Assembly (NCBI GenBank): GCA_042091375.1
Contig: JBELHO010000018.1
Span: 1-55,019 of the forward strand
Direction of reading: 5' to 3'
Source: JBELHO01 sp042091375
Lineage (GTDB): Bacteria; Pseudomonadota; Gammaproteobacteria; Enterobacterales; Alteromonadaceae
Length of the DNA: 55,019 bases
Shown: in pieces, positions 23,746 to 33,093 of the stretch
How the letters are laid out: each line of letters opens with the position of its first letter
How positions within the stretch are numbered: the stretch's first letter is position 1
Made by a program: the position numbers and the translations under genes
Notes under the pieces: generated by a model
The model's database searches: none
Told to the model about the DNA's origin: nothing
Seen by the model: only the letters and a program-made list of their open reading frames with translations

Positions 23746-25767
23746 TTAAAGTTTAAATTCATCAACAGATTTATCGAGTTTTTCAGCTAATTCTGACACT
23801 TGCTTACTGTAAGATAATGTTGAGATAGATTTAGCGCTACTGTTTTGACTGAGTACTACAACATCGGCAATACTGACATTAATTTCGTTACTCAAACTGT
23901 CTTGTTGGTTAGCTGAGCCAGCAATATCATTACTCATTTGATGCATGTGCTCTATTACTTTATTGATTTCTAACAAGGTTTCAAGCAGTTTATTAGTATG
24001 TTGTTGACAGTTATCTGCGGCTGTTTTACCTGCAGAAATATCAGAAACAGCTTTACTGGTTTTAGTTTGCAGTGAATCAATCATGTCATTGATTTCATTG
24101 GTAGAGTCTTGGGTACGACTGGCCAACATTCTCACTTCGTCAGCAACCACGGCAAAACCACGCCCTGCCTCACCAGCTCGAGCCGCTTCTATGGCTGCAT
24201 TTAACGCCAGTAAGTTAGTTTGTGCTGAAATGCTCTGAATTGTTTCAAGTATACTACCAATATTAGTCGATTCATGTTGCAACACCGCCATTAACGACGA
24301 GGTGTTATCTAACATCACCGCTAATTCTTCAATTCGACCGTTAGTTTTGTTGGAGATAGTTTCTAATTGATTGCTCAATGAAAATGCCTTGTCCATTTGT
24401 TTTGCCGAATCTTTTGCTTTGTTTAACACATTGTCTGCGGTTTGGCTAAGAGCTTGAGTAACATCAGTTACTTGTTCAACAGTAGATTGCTGTTGCTGTA
24501 GTGATTCGGTCACTTCACTTATTTCGTTACTTGAGCGCAAAGCCGCACTATTAAGCAAATGGGTATTACTGCTGATTTCAGAGACTAAGCTACGCAAATC
24601 TTCAACCACGACATTAACATTTTTGCTTAATTCACCGTATTCATCGTCATTAGTGATCTTTAACTGTCGAGACAAATCACCCTTTGCTAAATAAGAAAGC
24701 GCTTTGTTTATGCGGTGCAAAGGCACTAACATGGCTCTAATAGTAGAGAATGCAATGCCAATACTCACCGCTATAATGATCACTAATAAAACAATAAGTG
24801 TGCTTTCGCCGCGTTCGATACTCTCAAACACCTCAGCCTGTAAATTAGATAAATTGGTATCGAATACAGTGACCAGTTGTTGGTTATCAGCTATCGCGCG
24901 ATCAACTTGTTGTTCGGCGACAGCAAATTGATTGTTGAGTAATTGCTGTTGTTCGAGAATAGTGGTTTTAATAGCGAAAACCCCCTGTTCTGCAAAGAAC
25001 TGTTGTTCCACTTTGGCAAAGTTATCGACGATGCTAGTCACTAAGCCATCAGTATCATAGGCTTTCTCAAGTCTTTGTAGGAAGTCAAGTAAAGCGTTAA
25101 TATTACTTATTGCAACTTCAGTGGTGCTTTTAAATTCATTGAGCTCTTGAAGATCATTTAAGCTAGAGATTTCTTTGACTGAATCAGCCATATTGATGAT
25201 GTAACCTTCGATTTGCACCGAAAGTGCGGTCATTTTATCTATATCGGCTTGTTTTTCGTCATCTTCCAAATAAGACAAATCAACAAGTGCTAGATCGGTG
25301 TCGTCGATGTATTGTGCTAACAATGCACTACTGGCTGTAAGTTGCGTCGATGAAGTGAGAATATTTTTTTGATAAGCGAACATCTGTTCTACAGACTTAT
25401 TGTATAGTCGATAAGACTGGGTAAAATCTGTCAATATCTGTTTGGTTTTTGGCTCGCTTAAAATTCGTTTTATATCGGCCACTAAACTATTTAGTTGCTC
25501 ACCTTCAACAGTAAAATTTTGATTTAAACTCTCTAGTTGGTTTATAGCAATAGTAGCGTCAATCAAAGCAAATTGTTTGGCTTGCTTTAATAATTGGATA
25601 TGAACTTTATTGCTTAAGTGTCGCGCAGGTATTGCTTTGCTTTCAACCTCTGTTGTTGCGGTTTGCACTGTACCTAACAATCGAATAGAACTAAGACTCG
25701 CAACTAACAAGAGTATTAATATAATAGAAAAACCAAGAATAATTTTGTGAGCAATTTTGAAAGTCAT
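23746..25767 (-). CDS. methyl-accepting chemotaxis protein
   Basis: This 673-residue chemoreceptor has a membrane segment at about 8-28, a long helical periplasmic domain (about 30-320), a second membrane segment (LIVLLVIIIAVSIGIAF), a HAMP domain and a C-terminal signalling coiled coil. The hairpin tip carries NLLALNAAIEAARAGEAGRG and FAVVADEVRMLA, which bind CheA and CheW. The ligand is unknown. The C-terminus lacks the pentapeptide used to dock CheR/CheB in some receptors. No other chemotaxis gene is near. Confidence 0.95.
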   Translation of the reverse strand: MTFKIAHKIILGFSIILILLLVASLSSIRLLGTVQTATTEVESKAIPARHLSNKVHIQLLKQAKQFALIDATIAINQLESLNQNFTVEGEQLNSLVADIKRILSEPKTKQILTDFTQSYRLYNKSVEQMFAYQKNILTSSTQLTASSALLAQYIDDTDLALVDLSYLEDDEKQADIDKMTALSVQIEGYIINMADSVKEISSLNDLQELNEFKSTTEVAISNINALLDFLQRLEKAYDTDGLVTSIVDNFAKVEQQFFAEQGVFAIKTTILEQQQLLNNQFAVAEQQVDRAIADNQQLVTVFDTNLSNLQAEVFESIERGESTLIVLLVIIIAVSIGIAFSTIRAMLVPLHRINKALSYLAKGDLSRQLKITNDDEYGELSKNVNVVVEDLRSLVSEISSNTHLLNSAALRSSNEISEVTESLQQQQSTVEQVTDVTQALSQTADNVLNKAKDSAKQMDKAFSLSNQLETISNKTNGRIEELAVMLDNTSSLMAVLQHESTNIGSILETIQSISAQTNLLALNAAIEAARAGEAGRGFAVVADEVRMLASRTQDSTNEINDMIDSLQTKTSKAVSDISAGKTAADNCQQHTNKLLETLLEINKVIEHMHQMSNDIAGSANQQDSLSNEINVSIADVVVLSQNSSAKSISTLSYSKQVSELAEKLDKSVDEFKL

Positions 25768-26083
25768 TAAAGGCCTAAATTATCTAATTTTTATTCATTC
25801 TACGATAATTTTAACAATATTACACCTAGTAAATAAGCTAGTTAATTTCGCTTACTCTGGCTTGTACAGGCACTTACAGCAATGGTCTGAGCAGTGAAAT
25901 CAAGATATTATATAATAAAATAAAATAGTAAGCATAAATTTAATGAATGTATTAAAAAGGTATTTCATCAAAAAAATACCTTATCAATACGCAATTGAAT
26001 TATTACTGGCTGAACACTAATCACTAATCACTGCTCACTAATCTCTGTTCAGTAATCTCTGTTCAGTAATCTCTGTTCAGTAA
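25768..26083. other. gene-free stretch with short repeats
   Basis: About 316 bases separate the chemoreceptor start from the DUF349 gene end. Most is AT-rich and probably holds the chemoreceptor promoter. Its right end (26039-26080) is three perfect copies of the 14-mer TAATCTCTGTTCAG, preceded by related TAATCACT copies. No small gene is visible. Confidence 0.65.
26039..26080. repeat. three tandem copies of a 14-bp unit
   Basis: TAATCTCTGTTCAG occurs three times without change at 26039-26052, 26053-26066 and 26067-26080, right after the DUF349 stop codon. Weaker copies precede them. The role is unknown. Confidence 0.9.
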
Positions 26084-28885
26084 TCATACGTCAGTGATAA
26101 AAATCGCCTTTATCCTGAGAATATAATCTTGATCCTGTTCAGTGATCGAACCCAAGGCTAACCACTCTATAAATGCTTGCTCTAAAGTCACTTTATCACC
26201 AGATGACATTTGCTGTTTCATCAGTGCAACTTGCACTGCCATTCGCTGTGATTTAAATGCTGGTGGTGAATCGATACCAGCAATAATTTCTAAGGTTAAT
26301 GTTTTAGATGCCCGATCACCATTGGACTGGCTATTGTGGCAATCGATCATTCGCTTTTGCCACACTGAGGGAAGATCAGAAAAATCAGTCGACTGCCTAA
26401 CATCGTCATTAGTGGTTGACATAGTATGCAAACAAGCAAATATTGCTAACCAGATTTGTTGTTGCTGATTGTTGTCAATCTCGCTGGCAATGCTTTGTAT
26501 TTGACTGTTTAACTTTTCTAGTTGTCGATCAAATGAACGCGGTTTAATATTAGCTTGATCAACAGCAATGACAAATTGTTCGATTTGTTGGCGCAAATTT
26601 TGTAACTTTGGTTTGTCGTTGCAAACAGTTAATTGCTCGGTTAATTGATCTAATTGTTCTGATAGTTGTTTATATAGGTTGTCCTGCTCAGCTTTTTCAA
26701 CCAGGTGATCAGCTTTTTTCTTGGCAAAGAAATCATCATTAATGGCTCTAAATTTACGCCACAAATGTCTGTCTGATTTACCCGCAAAACCTATGCTTTT
26801 CCATTGTTGTTGTAATTTTTTTATCTCAGTTGTGGCTTGTTGCTGATCAGTTAATTCAGAGATCTGCTGAGCCTTATTTATAAGACTTTGTTTTTGGTTA
26901 GCATTATCTTGATGATGTTGGCGTATTTTCTCTATCAATGGGCTGACACTGCTGGTAAAGCGAAGATTAAGACCGCGGTACTTTTGCCGCTCTACGTCTC
27001 CTGCGTTGTGCCAGCGTCGCTGCAAGGACTTAACTTGTGAATCAATTTGTTTAAAGTCATCAATATTTTCTGAGTATTGCTCGGCTAACTTTTCAGCATC
27101 GCTCACGATGACCAGACGCAGCTGATAATTGTTCTCTCTTAACTTTTCCTGTTCAGCAAAGTACATACGACAAGGTGCAAATGCTTGTTCACAGACCAAA
27201 TTGAATTCCGCATTCAGGACCTTATCAACTGCTTGCTCAGCATGTCCTAAGGAATTCCATGTTTTGCGAAATTGTTTTACTTGCTCTGCTTGTTCATTTG
27301 GATTATCCAGTGGCGATGCGACCAAAGCCTTGACACGCTCGAGCAATTTTTGTTTTCTTGGCGTGGCAATGTACTGCTCCCAATCGCTCAGCTCGGCAAT
27401 TTTCGCTTTTGTGGCATCGTGATCACGTGATAATTGTTGTTGTTGTTCACTTGTGAGTTCCAGATAAGCTGTAGCAGCTTTGTTGAACACGCCAAACGCA
27501 GCATTGTATTTACCGGTGTGGATCAGGCGTTTCACATCGGCAAGTTTTTTTCGCACCCAAGTAAATTGATCTGCCTGTTGACGTTTTAAGGGTTTTAATG
27601 CTTTAGTCCACTGCGTCACTATTTGTTGATAAGCGTCAACAATTGACGATGGCAGCACGCCATGGGCGTTTTTATTAACACTTGACCATTGTTGCAGCCA
27701 TTGTTCATACATGGCTATTTGTTCAGGTAATTGTTCGAGCTTGTCTGGCAACGGAATTTGCGACATTTTAGACACTAAATGGGTTGCTTCAGTCACTGAT
27801 TCAGCTATTTCAGGTAGTTTGTCTAATTGTTGACTTAACCTATCAATCTCTGTAACAAGAGGCTGCTGCTCTAGTTCAGTCAATACTGATTTGACTAGCA
27901 TTGCTTTAATGTTGTTTAGTTCAGCAGTAAATTCAACGCGGTTAATTTCAGTGTTTTCAAAAATTGCCGACGTTAACCTATGAGCCTGATCACTGAGCAT
28001 ACTAGAAAATTTTAGCGATGCGGCTTGTTTGTCTTGTACTAATTGATCAGCAATTAATTGTTGTTGATAAGCTTCAGATTTTTTTGCAAAAAAACGTGTT
28101 AATTGGTTTTCAATATCGCTGAACTTATCAGTAAACCCAGAAGTTTCGGCTGCAGATAAACAGCTCATTTCCGGTTTTAAAGCTTGCCATTCAGTGTGTA
28201 ATTGTTGTTTTTTTAACAACACAGTGCTGTAGTCTGACAATTCTTTTAAGGCCAAAAATTTCGCCAATAATAACTGCAACTGTTTTTTTAATTTGATCGG
28301 TTTTAATACTGAGTCGTTAATGCGATTGAGCTTGTCACTTATCCTATCTGTGACTTTTTGATGTTCACTGTGTTTTTGTAATTTTTGTAAAACGTCTTGA
28401 TCATCGACCTGCTCTACTAAAAATAGTTGAACCTTTTCACTAATTTTGTGTTTAAAAATTGAAGTAATTAATTGTGGTTTAGCCAGCTTTTTATACAAGG
28501 CAATAACGGTATCATCATCTTGTTCGACTTTTAACAAGAGATCTAATAACGCACCTTTAGGTTGTTGGGCAATGAATTGTAGTTTCTGCTCAGGTGACAA
28601 AACGAGAGAGTCTTTGCCAAGTAAAATGTTTTCTACTTGTTGATGGGCGTATTGGCGAATTTTTTTATTATTGTTGTCTTTACTCGCCGATAACCATAAA
28701 TTGAAGTCGTTAACTTTCAGTAAAACTGCGCGACGAACTAACTCATTACTATCATTGGTTAATAATCTCTGCAGTATCGCCATATCGTCTTTAGCATTGG
28801 GATCTAGTGTATCGTTTATTGCCGAAATGCGAATATTACTGTCTTTGTGCTGCCATTTTGCTTTGAATATACGGGAAAAAATCAT
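26084..28885 (-). CDS. large DUF349 domain protein
   Basis: This 933-residue protein is almost entirely helical and rich in Gln, Leu and Lys. Residues about 10-85 look like a HEAT-type repeat region, and the rest is a long coiled coil with DUF349-type segments around 540-720 (for example FRKTWNSLGHAEQAV, SLQRRWHNAGDVERQKY and LQQQWKSIGFAGKSD). No enzyme motif is visible. The family's function is not established. Its ATG overlaps the yeaC stop codon by 4 bases (ATGA), so translation is coupled in an operon of zinc-ribbon protein, yeaC and this gene. Confidence 0.85.
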   Translation of the reverse strand: MIFSRIFKAKWQHKDSNIRISAINDTLDPNAKDDMAILQRLLTNDSNELVRRAVLLKVNDFNLWLSASKDNNNKKIRQYAHQQVENILLGKDSLVLSPEQKLQFIAQQPKGALLDLLLKVEQDDDTVIALYKKLAKPQLITSIFKHKISEKVQLFLVEQVDDQDVLQKLQKHSEHQKVTDRISDKLNRINDSVLKPIKLKKQLQLLLAKFLALKELSDYSTVLLKKQQLHTEWQALKPEMSCLSAAETSGFTDKFSDIENQLTRFFAKKSEAYQQQLIADQLVQDKQAASLKFSSMLSDQAHRLTSAIFENTEINRVEFTAELNNIKAMLVKSVLTELEQQPLVTEIDRLSQQLDKLPEIAESVTEATHLVSKMSQIPLPDKLEQLPEQIAMYEQWLQQWSSVNKNAHGVLPSSIVDAYQQIVTQWTKALKPLKRQQADQFTWVRKKLADVKRLIHTGKYNAAFGVFNKAATAYLELTSEQQQQLSRDHDATKAKIAELSDWEQYIATPRKQKLLERVKALVASPLDNPNEQAEQVKQFRKTWNSLGHAEQAVDKVLNAEFNLVCEQAFAPCRMYFAEQEKLRENNYQLRLVIVSDAEKLAEQYSENIDDFKQIDSQVKSLQRRWHNAGDVERQKYRGLNLRFTSSVSPLIEKIRQHHQDNANQKQSLINKAQQISELTDQQQATTEIKKLQQQWKSIGFAGKSDRHLWRKFRAINDDFFAKKKADHLVEKAEQDNLYKQLSEQLDQLTEQLTVCNDKPKLQNLRQQIEQFVIAVDQANIKPRSFDRQLEKLNSQIQSIASEIDNNQQQQIWLAIFACLHTMSTTNDDVRQSTDFSDLPSVWQKRMIDCHNSQSNGDRASKTLTLEIIAGIDSPPAFKSQRMAVQVALMKQQMSSGDKVTLEQAFIEWLALGSITEQDQDYILRIKAIFITDV

Positions 28886-29196
28886 AAATCGGTGAACCTA
28901 GCAATGCTGTTGGGAGGTTGTGGTTTGTCTTGGTTGTTGTCATCAGATCCATTAGCAGCCAATTCTGCTTTTAATTGCCGTTTAGTTTTAGTGATCATCT
29001 GACCATCGGCGCCTATAGTTAACATTTGTTCAGAATTAAGGTGTCTTGCTTGGTAAGCCATGGATAATTGCAAGGCATGCTCACGTTGTGCTTGATCAAC
29101 TACTTCGCCACTAGGCCATTTTCCGGTTTCAGCGGCATATTTGAGTCGCGAATACATTTCTTCCGACATTTCATCTACTAATTTAATGATATCCAT
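28882..29196 (-). CDS. yeaC: YeaC family protein (DUF1315)
   Basis: From the ATG at 29196 the protein has 104 residues. MDIIKLVDEMSEEMYSRLKYAAETGKWP and the later LQLSMAYQARHLN and GQMITKTKRQLK blocks match YeaC of E. coli. The function of the family is unknown. The frame is open further upstream, but homology begins here, 2 bases after the zinc-ribbon gene ends. The start of the DUF349 gene overlaps its stop. Confidence 0.88.
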   Translation of the reverse strand: MDIIKLVDEMSEEMYSRLKYAAETGKWPSGEVVDQAQREHALQLSMAYQARHLNSEQMLTIGADGQMITKTKRQLKAELAANGSDDNNQDKPQPPNSIARFTDL

Positions 29197-29198
29197 TG

Positions 29199-29528
29199 TT
29201 AACTGCTTTTTCTTTTCAACACTATTAATTGCACTCGAGTGATAATATAAAGACAAAAACCAATTGCTGTACTTGCCACCGATATTAGGTATTGCCAGCT
29301 TCCGGGTTTTACTTCATACCAGTAAAAAAACAAAAAACCACCACAAAATAATAACATAGCAATAAATGATAACATCATAATGCGCTGTGATTTATTGATT
29401 GTTTCGATCTTACGTAAAGTCGCCAGTTGCTCTGCATCGGCTTTGCTAAGATCTAGCTGACAATGTGGACAGCTTGTTGACTTGTTTGAAATTTTCTTTT
29501 TGCATCTTGGGCAAGCAATAACTGCCAT
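29199..29528 (-). CDS. zinc-ribbon membrane protein
   Basis: This 109-residue protein has an N-terminal zinc ribbon (C6, C9, C20, C23) and two hydrophobic segments (about 49-68 and 80-101). The likely layout is a cytoplasmic metal-bound head on a membrane hairpin. I do not recognise a named family. It is the first gene of a three-gene operon with yeaC and the DUF349 gene, so it may anchor or regulate them at the membrane; this is inference. Confidence 0.75.
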   Translation of the reverse strand: MAVIACPRCKKKISNKSTSCPHCQLDLSKADAEQLATLRKIETINKSQRIMMLSFIAMLLFCGGFLFFYWYEVKPGSWQYLISVASTAIGFCLYIITRVQLIVLKRKSS

Positions 29529-29578
29529 AGTATTTGTCCTAACTTAACACCGTCTAATTCTACCGCAAATAAAAACAA

Positions 29579-29600
29579 AAAACGCCCTTGTGGGCGTTTT
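29579..29600 (-). terminator. Rho-independent terminator of the AGCS symporter gene
   Basis: AAAACGCCC (29579-29587) and GGGCGTTTT (29592-29600) form a 9-bp stem with a 4-base loop. Read on the minus strand it is followed by TTTTTTG. It lies 15 bases after the symporter stop codon. Confidence 0.9.
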
Positions 29601-29614
29601 TATTAGTCAAAAAA

Positions 29615-31105
29615 TTATTTCTGTTTGTTAAAGCGGTCTTGCCAAAAATCGGCATTTTTGATGTTTAATTTTTCGGGGTTAAAGGTATAGTGTTTTACCC
29701 CCGCTTTTTGCTGTTGTTCATAGTCTTTTAATGCCTTAATGGCAGGTTTGGCGATAAAGAAAATGACAATGATGCCAATAATATTTAACCAAGCCATAAT
29801 GCCAACACCAACATCACCCATGCCCCAAGCAGCGCTTGGTTGTGCTACGGTACCATAGAATACCGCTGCCATGATCATCACCTTAAGCAAAAACCGCAAC
29901 GCTGGGATTTTAATAGTGCGATTAATGTAAGACACATTGTTTTCAGCGATAAAGTAATAGGCTAGTACTGTAGTAAAGGCAAAGAAAAATAAAGCAAGAG
30001 CGATAAAGGGTTTACCAAAACCGGTTAATACACTATCAACCGCTATCTGTGTAAATGCTGGACCGTTAATGACTACATCTGCGGCTAAGTTTTGAGCAAC
30101 AAAGCTAGTAGAGCCCTCTGGCATGACGTTGTACGATTGGGTAATAAGGATCATAAATGCGGTTGCTGAGCATACAAATAAAGTGTCAATGTATACCGAA
30201 AAGGCTTGCACCAGGCCTTGTTGTGCGGGGTGCTCTACCTCAGCTGCTGCTGCCGCATGCGGACCAGTGCCTTGCCCTGCTTCATTTGAATATACACCGC
30301 GCTTAACTCCCCAACCTATTGCTGCGCCTAAACCAGCCATTGGCGTGAAAGCGTCAGAAATAATTTGCCCAAAGATAACCGGTAACATATCAATGTGTAA
30401 AAAGATGATGCTACAAGCAATTAAAATATAGGCTAGAGCCATAAATGGCACGACGACTTGGGTAAAGGTTGCAATGCGTTTAACACCACCGAAAATAATA
30501 AAACCAAGCAATATAACAATAAATACTGCAGCGTATACTTTGGTTAACGCCAAGTCACCGAGAACAGTATTGACTGTACCACCTTCACCAAAGACATTGA
30601 CTAATGCATCACCGATACCATTTGATTGCACAACGGGCAGCAACATGCCACAGGCAACAATAGTAGCTAAGGCAAATATCCACGCATACCATTTTTGCCC
30701 CATCGCTTTTTCTAAATAATAAGCTGGGCCACCTCGATAAATACCGTCCTCTTCCTCTTTGTATATTTGCGCATTGGTAGACTCAATATACGCTGTAGCT
30801 GCGCCAAGAAAAGCAACAATCCACATCCAAAATACCGCACCAGGGCCACCAAAGCCAATGGCCGCAGCTACGCCAGCAATATTACCAGTACCTACTCGCC
30901 CAGAAAGCGAGACAGCAAGGGCTTGAAAAGATGAAATACCCTTTTCAGAACTTTTACCAGACATCAGCAGACGCCACATTTCTTTAAATTGTCTAACTTG
31001 CACAAAACGGGTCAGTATTGAAAAAAACAGCCCAGTAGCTAAACACAAATAGATGAGTGGTTTACTCCAAATGATATCATTAAGAAAGTTAACTATTTCT
31101 TGCAC
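29615..31105 (-). CDS. alanine/glycine:cation symporter (AGCS family)
   Basis: This 496-residue protein has about ten or more membrane segments and the AGCS signature blocks ALAVSLSGRVGTGNIAGVA and GGPGAVFWMW. The family takes up alanine or glycine together with Na+ or H+. The start is a GTG at 31105, with GGAG 6 bases upstream; the nearby ATG is out of frame. An alanine role would fit ald and lrp further along, but they are not adjacent. It has its own terminator. Confidence 0.93.
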   Translation of the reverse strand: MQEIVNFLNDIIWSKPLIYLCLATGLFFSILTRFVQVRQFKEMWRLLMSGKSSEKGISSFQALAVSLSGRVGTGNIAGVAAAIGFGGPGAVFWMWIVAFLGAATAYIESTNAQIYKEEEDGIYRGGPAYYLEKAMGQKWYAWIFALATIVACGMLLPVVQSNGIGDALVNVFGEGGTVNTVLGDLALTKVYAAVFIVILLGFIIFGGVKRIATFTQVVVPFMALAYILIACSIIFLHIDMLPVIFGQIISDAFTPMAGLGAAIGWGVKRGVYSNEAGQGTGPHAAAAAEVEHPAQQGLVQAFSVYIDTLFVCSATAFMILITQSYNVMPEGSTSFVAQNLAADVVINGPAFTQIAVDSVLTGFGKPFIALALFFFAFTTVLAYYFIAENNVSYINRTIKIPALRFLLKVMIMAAVFYGTVAQPSAAWGMGDVGVGIMAWLNIIGIIVIFFIAKPAIKALKDYEQQQKAGVKHYTFNPEKLNIKNADFWQDRFNKQK

Positions 31106-31187
31106 ATTATTCTCCTGAATTTATATTATTTTTTTATCAGTATGTTATTAATAGATGGTATTTATCACAATTATTGTTGTTGGTTTT

Positions 31188-32315
31188 TTATCTCAATTGG
31201 CTAGCAATGTGAAAGATGGCGGTTAAAAAATCTCGACCAAATAAACTACTGCGTTGATCAGACCAACCGACACTGTGATCCGGCAATAGATCATTGTCTT
31301 TGAAAGGCATTTCTATGGTCAATGCGAGACAGTTAAATTGCTCTCCAACCCAATTCGAAGCGACGGTGAGGTTCGCTTGCCCGGGCAAATCTTTATCGTA
31401 GCCTCGTTGATCTTGAAATTCAGGGGTAATGGCTAATAAAATATTTTTAAAGTTATCTTCGAGATCTTTATGTCGCTGATCATAAGAAGGTATACCCTCA
31501 CAGCCGGCGACAAAATTGACCGGTAATGCCTCGTCACCGTGAACATCTAGATGTAAATCGACGCCAACTTCTAACATTTTTTCTCGTACTAAATAGACTT
31601 CTGGGCTCCTTTCCATAGAGGGCTCTGCCCATTCGCGGTTGAGATTCACTCCAGCAGCATTGGTGCGCAAGTGACCTCGTACTGAACCATCGGGATTCAT
31701 GTTAGGAACCAAATAAAATACCGCAGAATTTAATAGCGACCGGGCGACACCGTCATCTTCATCAAGTAAACGGTCAATGAAACCTTCCATAAACCATTCT
31801 GCCATGGTTTCACCGGGATGCTGTCTAGCAGTTAGCCAAATGTTCGGTTTACCCTCGCCCTCTTCGCCTACTTTTAACAGTGATATATCTCTGCCATCTA
31901 AGGTTTCACCCAACACTTGCAATTGGCAATCTATATCAAGTTGCGCGTTGTGGATCATGTCTTGGTGTCTTTCATAGCTGTAAGGCACAAAATAGGCAAA
32001 ATAGACACTATCGTATTCAGGCGTAAAGGTGATCACTAGGTGTTTACCATCAAAGTGAGTTGGCACTCTAAACCAATGCTCTCTGTCATAGGATGCAACG
32101 GCTTGGTAGTCCGGCCAACCTTCTACATAGGCAGAATCGCCTGCATTGACTATAGATATCACGTGTTCACAACGTTGATTGTTGGTTAATTTAAAATGGA
32201 ACCATTGATAGAAGTCTGACTGGTGATCTTTGTTAATTTCTAATAAAACGTTTTTGGCATCGCTGGCATTGATAACTCGAATATTACCGCTGTCAAATTT
32301 GGCTGAAATTTTCAT
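31188..32315 (-). CDS. M14 family zinc carboxypeptidase, cytosolic type
   Basis: This 375-residue protein has an N-terminal beta domain (about 1-115) and a C-terminal M14 domain. The zinc ligands are H166 and E169 (RQHPGETMAEW) and probably H259 (DVHGD). NPDGSVRGHLRTN carries the usual Arg residues that bind the substrate C-terminus. The layout matches the cytosolic-carboxypeptidase-like group, whose eukaryotic members trim glutamate from proteins. The bacterial substrate is unknown. No signal peptide is present. A separate thioredoxin-like gene lies upstream on the same strand. Confidence 0.9.
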   Translation of the reverse strand: MKISAKFDSGNIRVINASDAKNVLLEINKDHQSDFYQWFHFKLTNNQRCEHVISIVNAGDSAYVEGWPDYQAVASYDREHWFRVPTHFDGKHLVITFTPEYDSVYFAYFVPYSYERHQDMIHNAQLDIDCQLQVLGETLDGRDISLLKVGEEGEGKPNIWLTARQHPGETMAEWFMEGFIDRLLDEDDGVARSLLNSAVFYLVPNMNPDGSVRGHLRTNAAGVNLNREWAEPSMERSPEVYLVREKMLEVGVDLHLDVHGDEALPVNFVAGCEGIPSYDQRHKDLEDNFKNILLAITPEFQDQRGYDKDLPGQANLTVASNWVGEQFNCLALTIEMPFKDNDLLPDHSVGWSDQRSSLFGRDFLTAIFHIASQLR

Positions 32316-32380
32316 GAAAATGTTCTACTTTTATTTATCACAAGCACTAGTGTACACAATCGTCAGCAAAATCAGAAGTA

Positions 32381-32866
32381 TTATAAAGATCTTAAATACA
32401 AGCCTAATTCCGTAGAATATCCCATAGATTTGGATATTACGGTACTTTCTTCGTCAAGCACATAATAGCTTGGGTAAGCGGTAATTTTATATGCGTTTTT
32501 AACCTGACTATTGCCGTAAACGACAGGAAAACTCAATTGATGTTTCTGGATAAAGCGCAAGACTTCTGATTTATCACTATAATCAAGGGCAACGGCAATC
32601 ACATCTATGTTGTGGTTCCTTTTGGAAACCGACTCTAAGTTGGCGATACTAACATCACAAATACCACACCAGGGTGCGAAAAAATATACGATGGTGTTGC
32701 GTTTATTGGACTGCAAGGCAATGGTTTTATCATCAATGGTAGGTAAGATGAATTGCTCAGTTACTGTCGAGTATTGATCAGGCAACATATCACTTTGCTT
32801 GAACCAACTCATCAATTGGAATATAGCAATAAAGACTAAGCATTGTATAAGTAGATTTTTTAACAC
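32381..32866 (-). CDS. membrane-anchored thioredoxin-like protein (TlpA/ScsD type)
   Basis: This 161-residue protein has an N-terminal membrane anchor (about 3-20) and a thioredoxin fold with the active site WCGIC (C67, C70) and cis-proline in AYPSYYV. Such proteins pass electrons to, or oxidise, periplasmic partners. Substrate and direction are unknown. The start is a GTG at 32866, with GGAG about 9 bases upstream. The 65-bp gap to the M14 gene allows cotranscription. Confidence 0.83.
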   Translation of the reverse strand: MLKNLLIQCLVFIAIFQLMSWFKQSDMLPDQYSTVTEQFILPTIDDKTIALQSNKRNTIVYFFAPWCGICDVSIANLESVSKRNHNIDVIAVALDYSDKSEVLRFIQKHQLSFPVVYGNSQVKNAYKITAYPSYYVLDEESTVISKSMGYSTELGLYLRSL

Positions 32867-32976
32867 AAAATTTTACTCCGCAGCTAAACCACCCCCTAGT
32901 ATTATGGTGATACGTGGGCTTATGTTGATATATTGACCTGAACAACACCGATTATCATTCAACCTTTCACATAAAA

Positions 32977-33004
32977 AAATCCGACATTACTGCAAGTCGG
33001 ATTT
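32977..33004 (-). terminator. Rho-independent terminator of the ftsK-serS cluster
   Basis: AAATCCGAC (32977-32985) and GTCGGATTT (32996-33004) form a 9-bp stem with a 10-base loop. The minus strand continues with seven T. It is 90 bases after the serS stop codon. Confidence 0.9.
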
Positions 33005-33093
33005 ATTTTGTTAGGGTTCGCTATATTTTCACTGGTGTATTGTTATTTGCGGCGGTATCACATCGTTATCTGCTGATTTATGGTTGCCATTAA

